A DNA stretch of 30,863 bases. Origin: Schoenoplectus triqueter (lineage: Eukaryota; Streptophyta; Magnoliopsida; Poales; Cyperaceae). The position numbers and the translations under genes are program-made. Location of the stretch: contig CAXKVV010001854.1 in the NCBI GenBank assembly GCA_964058805.1, positions 1 to 30,863 of the forward strand, in the 5' to 3' direction. Of the stretch, positions 9,240-18,693 are shown piece after piece; position 1 is the first letter of the stretch; each line of letters starts with the position of its first letter. The notes under the pieces are model-generated. The model worked only from the letters and a program-made list of their open reading frames with translations, had not been told where the DNA came from and ran no database searches.

Positions 9240-9900
9240 ATATAATTAATGTTCTGTTATTAATTGATTAATGGGCTTAATCTGGGCCTTTGGATCCATA
9301 TCAAGATTAGTGCATATCTTTCATATAATTTTATTCTCATTTGGGCCGCCAGATTCGCTTGAGATACGTGTTTAATAGATCTACGGCCCAGATCCTTTCT
9401 TGGTTTAATAATCGAATCTCTCAACAGATCCTGCCTGTTAATAGATCTCAAGATTAGTGCGCGCTCCAAGGTTCGTGCCAACGGATCTCTCGTCTCTTCT
9501 GAGCCGTCTCCTCGTCAGGATTCGCGCTGAGCAGCGCTTCCGGCGATCGGAGTACCTCTTCTACGATCAGGTTGGTGCCTTGGCATCGTCTTGCCTTGGA
9601 GAATTCTTTTGTGGCTCTTGATCGAGAATCCATACGGTGAGAGATGCCACATGATGGTACCGATTAGTGTATCAGTTAGAATCGGTATCGAGATGCTTCC
9701 TTCGTCAAATTCGACAAAATTGATCAAAGTTCTTGACAATTACAAGGTCGATGAGCATCGTCTCGACATGAAGATGCGGTATGGGGTAAGAAAAGGGCTT
9801 CCCTTTCATTCTTGATGGTGCTGAAGCGGCTCATCATCCGGCAGTGTATAGTATCGGTCGGTACCGATCTCAATTAGCTCAATTCACGATCTTTTCTCAT
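9240..9900. other. GC-richer segment, unrecognised
   Basis: Base composition shifts from very AT-rich to mixed. Short open frames exist on both strands (for example 9591-9815 + and 9515-9739 -), but none shows a known domain. The word TCAAGATTAGTGC is repeated at about 9300 and 9450. It could be the edge of the large repeat-bearing block that continues to 13560. I see no terminal repeat that proves this. Confidence 0.35.
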
Positions 9901-9915
9901 CCAACTAGCACTCCT

Positions 9916-10285
9916 CAGGCCTAAAGGCACGCCTAGGCATAGCTAGGGCCAGTGGCTCACTGAGTTGAGCGTTAATTTGAATGAATTCGGATTTGGAAGC
10001 TTAACGACATACTGGTTCTATCAGAATCAGTGTATTACGATGAAATTGCAATGCTAGGACTAATTCTAATCAATCAAAACGATTCAATCAAGAAGATTAC
10101 AAGGATATGAACTTGTATACCTCAGTTTCATGCAAACATAAGCAAATGAATCCTAAAAATGAAAACTTCTAATGAAAATCAATATAGCAACAACTAAATC
10201 GCAAATTCTTGATTTTTATAACTGATTCAGGCCTAAAGGCTCACCAATCACTTTGTGATTGGGCCAGTGGCTCGCTGAATGCAGC
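9916..10285. repeat. Paired AGGCCTAAAGGC ... GGCCAGTGGCTC motif, ~312 bases apart
   Basis: CAGGCCTAAAGGC followed after 20-25 bases by GGGCCAGTGGCTC occurs at 9916-9958 and again at 10228-10273. In the second copy the space between contains a perfect hairpin, CCAATCAC TTT GTGATTGG. The ~250 bases between copies are AT-rich and show nothing coding. Confidence 0.7.
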
Positions 10286-10289
10286 TAAT

Positions 10290-11640
10290 TGTTATTAATT
10301 AATGCTTTTCAAAGAGAAACAGTAAAGAAGCAAATGAAAGAAGCCAAATTTCCAAAAGTAGAAAGCTAGAATGAAGAAATAGATTCAATTGACTATTCAA
10401 CAACTATGAATTGAATGTTTTAAATTCAATTTCAGAGAAAGAATACAAAGAAAACATCCATGAACTAATTACCAATTACCTTTTTATTCTTGACAGAAAA
10501 AAGAAATTGAGCAATCTTTCTTCTAGCTATTCACTTTCTCTCTCTTGTTGACTAGCAAAGTGTATGTGAGTGTGTGTTCTTGATCTTAATTGCTCTGCTA
10601 ATGGATGTGTTATACTGTTGTTGCTAATTCTTGGTTTATATAAGCTAGAACCGGCCAATTAACCCAATTGTGATTGGTTGAGTGCCTTCCACCCGGATTG
10701 CCACCTTGGATACATCCTCACCCTTCATTCTACTTCAATCAACGGCTGAGATTGGTTTGTGTTTGTTGTGGAAATCGCCTAACTGTTTTCTGTTATGGTT
10801 TGACTGTGCCGCGATTTTGTTTGACCTCACACTCTCAATTGCTTATGTGTTTCGACTGGTGAGTGGGCCCTAAGTTGCCAACACCTATTTAAACTCTTCA
10901 CAGCTAGCTTGAACACTGTTTCATTCATTTGTCAGCTCTAATTTCTCCAATCTCATTTTCGTTCCGGTTTCAATTCTTGGACAATTAGCACTTCATGCAC
11001 CCGATTACTTCACCAATTCATGTTTACTAGCATCGCCTTGGCCTAAGTGATCTTCTCAATCGTGCAATTTCACCTCTGAATCGCCTGTTAGGCTTGCCAC
11101 CTTGTCACTGTCTTCGGCGACCCTCGGTTTTCAGCCCCTTTCTCACTCAACTGCTACATCAATTCACCTTCGCCGGCATCGCCTTGCCTTAAAGACGCTG
11201 CTTTGTGACTCAATTTGACCTCCAGAGCATCAATTGAATCCCCTTCCTTAGTTCGACCTCGGGTAATAATGCATTCTCACCTTTTGTTCACCTCTTTCTC
11301 GCAATTGATCTAGTAACACCTCTTGCCCTACCTCTGATCATCGTTATTCTCTTAGATCACCTTCAATCATGGTAAGGCGCCAGGGAAAGAAGAAAATGCG
11401 AGCTGCATTGGACTCGGGTAATGGCGAGAAGAAGAAGGAGGGAGAGAGCTCTCTCTCGCGCGCGGATGCACCCGGCATGCGTGAGCCAAAACGTAGAAGA
11501 GAAGAAGAGCAGAGATTCAACGCATCTAGACCAGGTTCATCTTCCTTTTATCTCTTGTTTTAAATTGAATTGCGCTGGATTAAAGAGGCAGATTGAATAG
11601 ACTCAGCTTACAGCTTTCATCTCATGCGCCTACTCATATT
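10290..11640. other. Intergenic or LTR-like sequence, no recognised domains
   Basis: This is mixed-composition sequence with CT-rich stretches. A short open frame at 11369-11563 (+) encodes a very basic and acidic 64-residue peptide (KKKMR, EKKKEGESS, KRRREEEQR) that resembles low-complexity translation rather than a known protein. No integrase, reverse transcriptase or protease motif was seen on either strand. Confidence 0.4.
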
Positions 11641-11649
11641 AACCTGACT

Positions 11650-12240
11650 ACTGGGTCCCACATGTCAGATTTAATAGTTTAGGCATTTCATTTAGCAGTT
11701 GATTAGCATGATGATTAGGGTTAATAGGCTGAGGTGGCTCTGCCTGATTGGTTGATTGCTTTATTAAACAAACCCTTAGTACTAATGATCTGTTAATGGT
11801 GTATGATGTGGCTCTGCGATGTAGTGCCATGTGGCACTTTGTGTTGCCCTGTACCAATCATAGGAAGTCATTTGTCACTCCTTGTACACACTGTATGATG
11901 ATATGGCACCAGTGAGTGTATGCCATGTGGCACCCAGTGGGGCCCACTTGTCAGTCGTCTTATAGTATAGTGGGGTTCACAGTAGTGAGGTGGACCAATA
12001 AGGAAAGGCCACATGGCACTTGGCTGTTGAGGTGGCCTTATAGCATGCTGCCACTTGTCTCTGCTTGTTGGAGTGACTGCCGATGTGGACCAGTGGTTGA
12101 CTGCCATGTGGCATAGGTGGGGCCCACTTGTCAGATATGTGGGACCCACATGGGTGAGGTGGACCAATGAGGTGTTGACACGTGGCACTGACATGCTGAA
12201 GTGGCCCAATGAGGTGCTGACACGTGTCACACCCTCTCTC
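11650..12240. promoter_or_regulatory. Cluster of TCP-site-like and G-box-like palindromes
   Basis: GGNCCCAC-type palindromes, mostly GTGGGNCCCAC and often followed by (T/A)TGTCAG, occur at about 11651, 11937, 12117 and 12139. Three more lie at 13026 (imperfect), 13113 and 13359. GTGCCATGTGGCAC-like or TGACACGTGGCAC palindromes occur near 11824, 11920, 12010, 12102, 12176 and 12218; the last two contain the G-box CACGTG. GGNCCCAC is the known class I TCP binding consensus, and CACGTG is bound by bZIP and bHLH factors. Whether any factor binds here is inference. The cluster lies inside repeat-derived DNA rather than beside an identifiable gene. Confidence 0.5.
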
Positions 12241-12650
12241 TTCCCTGTTTCGGTGTATGTGCGTTTAGGATCCCCAGTTTGCACCCAGATGTATCTCTGT
12301 CCCCAAGTTGCACCCAGATGAACCCTTGATTGAATCTCAGCCTTTGATCAGTCCATTTATTCTGCTTTTATCTTCCCTGAATTTATTTTAATAGCTCTAC
12401 TCATCTAAAAATTATGAAAATTTCACCAAAAATCCCTAAAATCATGATGATCACCCCTGTAATTTTTAATTCTATTTTTACCCTTGCCTCTCTGAATTAA
12501 AAATTCTTTTATCAAATAAACCCTATTATTTCTTCAGAATTAATCCCAGATCTCAATTGTAGCTCAGTGTCTCTGCCAATTATCTCTCTCTTGCAGAAAC
12601 CACCCTAACTAAATACCAATTAGACTTATATTGATATCCATTAGGGTTTG
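12240..12650. other. AT-rich LTR-like stretch
   Basis: It contains wording familiar from plant LTR-type repeats, such as CACCAAAAATCCCTAAAATC and ATTAAAAATTCTTTTATCAA. No tRNA primer site or paired terminal repeat was identified, so the classification stays open. Confidence 0.35.
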
Positions 12651-12880
12651 ATCTGATCAACAGTTGATACAAATCTAGACTTGATCAGATGGTTGCTCCC
12701 AGCTTTGGCACCTGATCAGTCTTGTGAAATTGACTTTCAATCCCTTAACATGAGGGTGACTTGGTCAAAGAACTGACTACTTATCAGTAATTGACACAAA
12801 TCAAAGCATGGTTAGGTGGTTGCTCGCAGCTTTGGCACCAGGTCAGCCTTGAAAGCAAAATCACATTTGGAATTTCTCAT
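12650..12880. repeat. Two-copy ~129 bp tandem repeat
   Basis: GGTGGTTGCTC-GCAGCTTTGGCACC and GGTTGCTCCCAGCTTTGGCA start about 129 bases apart (12689 and 12818). They are preceded in both cases by TTGATACAAATC / TTGACACAAATC and followed by a GATCAGTCTTG / GGTCAGCCTTG word. No coding signal is present. Confidence 0.75.
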
Positions 12881-12999
12881 GACTAGTTGCATCAAAATGC
12901 TAGCTTGGCATTGACATTATTTCATGTAGCATAGGGATTATACTGCTTCAACTCCTTCCTAGGGTTAGCTCCAAGGGCAGATTTTTTAGGGTTTAACTC

Positions 13000-13545
13000 T
13001 GACTCCTTTAATAGGTCACTGAGGTGTGGGGTCCACCTGTCAGTGAAAATGGTCACATGGGTGACTCATCAGATAGGCTATGTTGTTAGATTCATCTACA
13101 AGGGACTGCCAGGTGGGTCCCACTTGTCAGAGAAAATATAATCAAATGGCTGACCCATCAGGAGATTTTCTCTCCCCGAAATCTCTCGAGGGTCAGCCAC
13201 CTCGAATGAATAGGAGGTGGTGGAGTATTTATATCCTCGTCTCTCACCCTGATATTTCATTGTGGGATTAATGCTTAACCTCTGTTCCGGGTTGATTAGT
13301 TTTCTTAGCAAAATAGGCTAGGTCCATGTCATTGGAGCTGCTCATAAGGGACTGCCATGTGGGTCCCACTTGTCAGAAAAGATATAATCACATGGTGACA
13401 CCCGAGCGATCTCCTCTCTCCCTTGATCCTCTCGGCTGTCACTCATGCTGAGTGGATAGAGAATAGTGGGGTATTTATACTCTTCACTTCATGCCCAGCA
13501 TTCCATTGTGGGACTAATGGATTCATTCCGGGGTTAAGCAGCGGC
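13000..13545. repeat. Two-copy ~247 bp tandem repeat
   Basis: AAGGGACTGCC(A/T)GGTGGGTCCC-type sequence occurs at about 13100 and 13347. Each copy continues with CACTTGTCAG, ATATAATCA, a serine/leucine-like CTCTC stretch, GTATTTATA, CATTGTGGGA and TTCCGGGTT / TTCCGGGGTT. Divergence is substantial. The GTATTTATA words are TATA-like, but no transcript can be argued. Confidence 0.75.
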
Positions 13546-13559
13546 CTCTTCTGATTAGT

Positions 13560-13930
13560 GGGCCATCTTTCATTGCTTTCTCTTCTTCCCTCTTCTTATG
13601 ATTTATCATTAATCATCAATTTATTTTCATTTATTCATCTATTCATCCTTGAAATCTTTCAAGGGTAAACAATAATAAATAAATAAATAAAGATGATAAT
13701 GATAATATGCTAATAGTAATAGCAATAATAATAATAGTACAATAAACTTATATTATAAAACATATTTATAAATTATAAAATCCTATTTTAAAACCTAATT
13801 CTAAATTTTAAATCCTAAAATCCTATTTCTAAACCTCTATTTCTAAAATCTATGTCTAAATTCTAAATCCTAAAATTCTAAAAATGTAAGAATATGAAGT
13901 CTATAACTCTACTATTAGACTCTAACTTCT
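13560..13930. other. Low-complexity spacer (AATA and CTAAAATCC-type words)
   Basis: This is TAAATAAATA repeat followed by many variants of CTAAATTCTAAATCCTAAAA. The latter loosely resembles degenerate telomere-type sequence but lacks the plant CCCTAAA heptamer in register. Confidence 0.6.
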
Positions 13931-13934
13931 AAAT

Positions 13935-14410
13935 CATGGTTCAGGTACATGAATCGTCATCTTCTAAGCACTCCTATCCAAAGCAAGCTCTTTGAGTATA
14001 TTTCATTCCTTCAAATCTCTTTTTATTACTTCCTTCTATGTCAGTCTCGGTCGACATCTTCCTCTTCTTGTATTTTCATGACGATTTAGAATACCGCTGC
14101 GTACTGGTGCTTCAGGAGGCCTTCGTTGGATATAACCAAACAATCACAAACGATGTTGGACTAATTTCTCTTGAATTGGTGCTACTCCAAGTTTGTCTCT
14201 AATATCATTATTTCTGATTCGATCTTTCCTTATGTGGCCACATATATAACGCAACATCCGTATTTCAGCTACACTCATCTTCTGAACGTGTTGTCCTTTT
14301 GTAGTCCAACATTCTGCGTCATACATTATCATGGGTCTAATCGCCGTTATGAATAAAAAATTATAACGCTCCGTGTTTTTTATTATTATCATCACTAACC
14401 TCATTGCTCC
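13935..14410 (-). mobile_element. RTE-type LINE fragment, end of the reverse-transcriptase protein
   Basis: The minus strand reads AIRPMIMYDAECWTTKGQHV, then VQKMSVAEIRMLRYICGHIR, then RNNDIRDKLGVAPIQEKLVQ. This is the characteristic C-terminal order of plant RTE-clade LINE polymerases (YGxECWxxKxQHxxKMxVAEMRMLRW, RNxxIRxxxGVAPI). Beyond the stop at 14144, downstream codons in shifted frames still give RRPPEAPVRS-like, KRDLKE-like and ALDRSA-like pieces, ending in a HVPEP-like word near 13935. The copy is therefore truncated at its 5' side, frameshifted and has internal stops. It is non-autonomous and dead. Related 3'-domain fragments occur at 6226 and 26560. Confidence 0.85.
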
Positions 14411-14709
14411 ACCAATTCACTAAATCAATATTTTTATGATTTAGCGGAATAACACTATTCAATAATTATTCTATTTTTTATATTGTTTTTGGATGATGGT
14501 ATCTTTTATAGTTAAGAGAATAAAGTTAGCAGATGTTATATGCATCAAGAAAATATGGATAACTTAGATATTTATGAATATTAATTCTATAGAAGGATTT
14601 TAGATACGGACAGGTACTTCAAAATTTGAAGTATTCAGAGGATGTGAGTTCATTTTTTGCTGCATCGTGGACTGTAGTGTCCGTAGTCCCATTCTTATTG
14701 TATTATCAA
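14411..14709. other. AT-rich spacer, nothing recognised
   Basis: This is spacer between the LINE fragment and the right copy of the dispersed duplication. No open frame or repeat was seen. Confidence 0.5.
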
Positions 14710-15050
14710 TAAATTTTATTGAATCATGAATTCTACAGTTGGAGGTTGGAACTGAAATAATTGATTCCATTAATTGCCGATGATTACCTACATAATTATC
14801 TAATTTAGCCTTTTCAATGAAACATCGATCTACATGAAAAATCCCTGCCTACCATGCCTGTTAATTTTATTTCTGATTGGATTTCTCAAAGAAAAAAAAT
14901 AACTACATGAATGCATATATATGGCTATATATGACAACTCACAAGGATATATTAATCTTGATCTCCAATTAAACGCTGCTGCTTACCTTGATTCATCACT
15001 ATACTATATGATTCTTTGTAGATATGATTATGTAGCATAAATCACCCCGG
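14710..15050 (+). repeat. Right copy of a dispersed ~330 bp direct duplication (partner at 2820-3155)
   Basis: It shares with the partner ATGAATTCTA near its start, TCAATGAAACATCGATCTAC, ATGAAAAATCCC, TTTCTCAAAGAA, TCTCCAATTAAACGCTGCTG, TTTGTAGATAT and GAGCCAAG, in the same order. Similarity fades outside these limits on both sides. The two copies are about 11.9 kb apart in the same orientation. Confidence 0.75.
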
Positions 15051-15160
15051 GAGAGCCAAGAGCTAGATTATTGTCAAAAACATTTCCACTTCAGTTTGAA
15101 GTACAAACGCTTCAAATTGTGTTTTTCATATCCAAAATTTGATCTAAATTTGAGTTGTCC

Positions 15161-15390
15161 AATAAATTATATATATAACCTCGTAGGATGTCAAAATTGT
15201 CTATTTGTAGAGTTTTTTTTAACTAATTTTTACTTTTATGATCTTTAAAATATAGTAAAATAATGAGTGTTTGCATATTAATATAGATCATTTTAAAAAA
15301 ATCTGAAAAAAAAAACTAAAAACTCTACAAAATAGAAATTTTTGATATACTATCAGAAATTATATATATCTACAGAAAGAGGGGTAAGCC
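15161..15390. mobile_element. Small foldback MITE-like element
   Basis: Left CTATTTGTAGAGTTTTTTTT pairs with right AAAAACTCTACAAAATAG. The complementarity extends outward through ATATATATAA-type sequence on both sides to CCTCGTAGG and AGAGGGG. There is no coding sequence. Boundaries are approximate. Confidence 0.6.
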
Positions 15391-16925
15391 TTCTCGTTAT
15401 AATAGCCATAAATAAAATTAAAATTATATAATTTATGTTTCCAATTGCAGTCTTCATTGTGTATTTTTGAGTTTAATGGTTATCGATCGGTCCTTTGATT
15501 TTCTATCTTTATTGTGTTAGAACAGAACAAGTTAGGAAGTCATTTGGCGTCGAAGATGAAACGATGTGTTTGCTTAGAATTTTGAGCAGCTTTTATCTAC
15601 TGAAATTTATTGCATTTACTTTTTTTGCTTTAGATTTCACTATTTATATCTTCCTCTCTAGCATACATTAGTATAGCATGATCTTTTTAAAGTTCTTCTA
15701 GGTAAATATTTTTTTTCTTTTAACATCATTGATTGCTTTTATTGAGAATCATATGTGTAATTATTAATATAGTTGATTTAGCTGTAAGTCACATAGTTCA
15801 TGAACTAAAACTAGATTAATAGATGCAAAATTAAATTATTAAAGAAACTATTTGCTGCATAAAATGACAAATAAGATGTATAATTATTTTATATCTATGC
15901 ATACTTAATCAGCAGCGAAGCGCGTGTTCCAGCACTAGTTTTAATAATTAAGTTAGAATCAGTCGATGCATACTCAATCCATGCACGTTCATTTGGCCGA
16001 AGTACACACATTTTCACAATATTCTATCTCAAACTATCATAATAGAGTGATAAGAATTTTTATAATTATATATAAAAAGTACGGACATAAATAATAAAAA
16101 AAAGAAAAATCTGTATATAGAATGTATCTGTACTCAGAAAAATCCGTTAATTAGTCCAGATGACTTGCCACACCAATGTGATCTGTACACTTCACATAAG
16201 GTTTGGGCTTGTACATCTAGTCCTAGTTAGTTAAGCTTTGTATTGTTTCACCAAGCAGGCAACTTTCCTTTTTGTTTAACGAGAACCAAAAAATTTGTTA
16301 TGCACATGCTCATTATTTACAATCCAAGAACAAAAAAGGCACTGCTTTAAGTTTGATGAAAACAGAGCAATAATTGAGAGGGGGGATCTAAGCAGGGACG
16401 ACCTTGCATCTGGCTAATTGATACTGCTATGTTATAAGTGGCTAAACTGTCTGTTTTGTCTTGCACGACAGATTGATTAATCAAAGAATTGGAAATAACA
16501 GTACAGGTAATTTTCAGGATTTATGACAATTTAAGATCTGTGGAGACCTAAGAAACACACATCACATCAATTTAAAAAGAAATAAATTATACCGACAGGC
16601 GACAATGAAACTTATCATATGAAAATAAGTCTTCATGTTGGTAACTAATTAAATATCATTCATCGTAGTCGTATAGAATAGAATGTTATAAATGTTATAA
16701 TTGATATTCAACATATATATATTGTATGATTTACGTACAACCATTCATAAAATTTGACACACTTAAAAAAGAGATCATTAATTAATGCATTGGAGTTGGG
16801 CCATGATAAAACTAACAATGTACTTCTAAATATTTGTTTATTGACAAAATAAATTATCACTCTGTATCAAATTTGATAAATAGTCTATTTAAATTGTTCA
16901 ACTGATTTGTTGGACCTACAACATT
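15391..16925. other. AT-rich intergenic spacer
   Basis: No gene, RNA gene or clear repeat unit was identified. The interval 16140-16450 is less AT-rich and includes the word TCACATAAGGTTTGGGCTTG, but it shows no open frame of length. Confidence 0.5.
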
Positions 16926-17475
16926 TATAATGAATTTTTTTTCTAAAGATCACTAAACTCTACCTCAAATTCATATTTATTAAATGAACTTTTATTTATT
17001 CATTTTTAGTCACAGAACTTTGATGTTTGTTCAAATTTGACTATGCGATTAGTTTTTCCTTCTAAACTTATGGAAATTTTATAATATTACATGAATGTAC
17101 ATATGTTCATTTAATTTTTAAGAAATATTGATAAATTATTATTGCATTATTATTCATATTATATTTTTATGCAATTAAGCATACCAATTTGTTAAAAGAT
17201 AATTTATATCAATCATTTGATTTTATTTGTTTGACCGAGATTTTTTCAACTTTATATTTTGTTTAGGGACACTAACGTTATATCATAAATTTCTAAAAGT
17301 TTTGCATTAAATTTGAATGAAAAAAATTAACAGAGTCATCAAAATTTAGTGATAAAAAATGAATAATTAAATATAAATTTGAGGTACCTTATAGAATATT
17401 TGCCTAAAATTTAGCGACTAAATATAAATAAAAGTTCGATTAAATATAAGCTTGAGATACCTTTTAGAAATTTTA
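16926..17475. mobile_element. Foldback element with a doubled right arm
   Basis: The left arm (16940-17035) contains CTACCTCAAATTCATATTTA, AACTTTTATTTATTCATTTTTAGTCAC and AACTTTGATG. Its reverse complement appears twice on the right: at about 17335-17400 (CATCAAAATTTAGTGATAAA through AAATTTGAGGTACC) and at about 17405-17475 (TTAGCGACTAAATATAAATA through GCTTGAGATACC). This is an inverted-repeat element whose right terminus has been duplicated in tandem. It is non-coding and its superfamily is unknown. Confidence 0.62.
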
Positions 17476-18090
17476 CTCATTTTAAATTGATTATGGCCAT
17501 CGGTAAATCAAAGTATAATGCTGAAAATCAAATAGAGAATGAGATTTTATTTTACCAATCTGGATTAACCCTCACCAGATATAAAAACAACCATTCAATC
17601 CGATTATTCATCGCTGTCCATATTTTTAGTGTATTGAAGACTTGCTGAACCATTAGAGTCGGTCTAACTGCGTCCTTTTCATAAGTAAAAACGACTTCTG
17701 GACACATGTGAGTGCCAGATATAAGTAGACTTGTGGTGTCAATGTGTCTTCCATCTCGTGGGATTTCAAATGTCCTTGATTCATACTTTTTTTTTTTCCT
17801 TTTTTTCATTTTTGATATTTGTTAGTGGCTGAGTCCACGTACCACTGCATTGGTAGATTTTTTTTTTTTTTGCTTTTTCATTTTCTTCGTTTTAGTTTTA
17901 TCAAGGTCATCATATAGAAAATTTAACAATAATATTTCACTAAAAATAACAAGCGCCCATCTTCCCTTTTGCAGTGAGCTCAATCGCTCACAACACCCAA
18001 AAATACATTTAATTAAAAATAAAAAAAAATATAAAATGCCTCAAGTTTTGCCTCTCAATATATTGATGCATTGGCGGCACACAAAAGTTT
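17476..18090. other. AT-rich spacer
   Basis: Short open frames occur on both strands (17552-17809 -, 17850-18104 +) but show low complexity and no known domain. Two poly-T runs lie at about 17787 and 17858. Confidence 0.5.
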
Positions 18091-18099
18091 TAATAAAGA

Positions 18100-18330
18100 G
18101 TTGACTGTGCAAATTTTTACAAGTAATTTTATTGTGTAAATTTTTACCAGCAACAATATTCTCTGACCAAACTATCCGTGTGTAAATTTTTATCAGTAAA
18201 TTAATTATGTAAATTTTTACCAACAATAATATTCCCTGACCGAACTATCCGCCTACATTTTTATCAATAAATTAATTATGTAAATTTTTATCACTAATTA
18301 TATTATCTCACCGAACAAATCTTTACCATC
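18100..18330. repeat. ~72 bp tandem repeat, about three copies, upstream of the BSP-like gene
   Basis: The word TGTAAATTTTTA(C/T)CA recurs at about 18135, 18209 and 18279, and each is followed by AATATT(C)(T/C)CTGACC(A/G)AAC, TATCCG and a second TAAATTTTTATCA. Spacing is 74 then 70 bases. The array ends about 360 bases before the start codon of the gene at 18694, so it could influence its promoter, but that is speculative. Confidence 0.78.
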
Positions 18331-18440
18331 TCTAAAGTTTTTAATATAACAATTATATAAAATATCTTCTTTACTAAAATCTAACTCATCAATAATCTCG
18401 AGCACAAAGCGTTATATCACTGCCCAGAACAAACAGTAAG

Positions 18441-18541
18441 CAACTGAAGTGTGCTTTAGTCATTCCTACTTCCTAGGTAGATCGATCTTATATTGGTATC
18501 AAAGTTGGAGTCTCGTAACAATACTCCGCACACTTCAGTTG
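18441..18541. repeat. 14 bp perfect inverted repeat in the BSP-like gene's upstream region
   Basis: CAACTGAAGTGTGC at 18441-18454 is the exact reverse complement of 18528-18541, with a 73-base interval. The arms lie 150-250 bases upstream of the start codon. It may be a tiny foldback relic or a paired binding site. Confidence 0.6.
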
Positions 18542-18693
18542 TACGGGCTTTAACCCTCAAAAAAAAAAACAATACTCCACACACAGTGGTACCTATTTCC
18601 GTATTTCGGCTAGCCAACCCTGATAAATTAATTTTATAATCAGTACTGCATCTCAAATTCTCAAGTCTCAACTCAAGCGCAGATTCTCTCAAC

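Noticed and set aside
9515..9815. Overlapping 74-residue open frames on opposite strands
   Set aside because: They mirror each other, have no recognised domain, and lack convincing start context or splice continuation.
11369..11563. Basic 64-residue open frame (KKKMR, EKKKEGESS, KRRREEEQR)
   Set aside because: Purine-rich low-complexity sequence; no splice partner or family recognised.
11868..12284. 138-residue open frame on the - strand
   Set aside because: It contains recurring STSLGH / TSLVHL / SGPHL words that come from the repeated palindromic sites; no domain.
13780..13880. Interstitial telomere repeat (CTAAATCCTAAAA words)
   Set aside because: The CCCTAAA heptamer is not present in register; it is better explained as low-complexity sequence.
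2820..15050. Complete LTR retrotransposon bounded by the two direct duplicates
   Set aside because: No TG..CA ends, primer site, polypurine tract or retroviral-type protein domain was found between them, so it is kept only as one possible explanation.
18485..18510. TTGGTATCAAAGTTGG as an LTR retrotransposon primer-binding site
   Set aside because: It has mismatches to the tRNA-Met complement (TGGTATCAGAGC), and no LTR boundary or internal gag/pol sequence is adjacent. It is mentioned only as possible debris.
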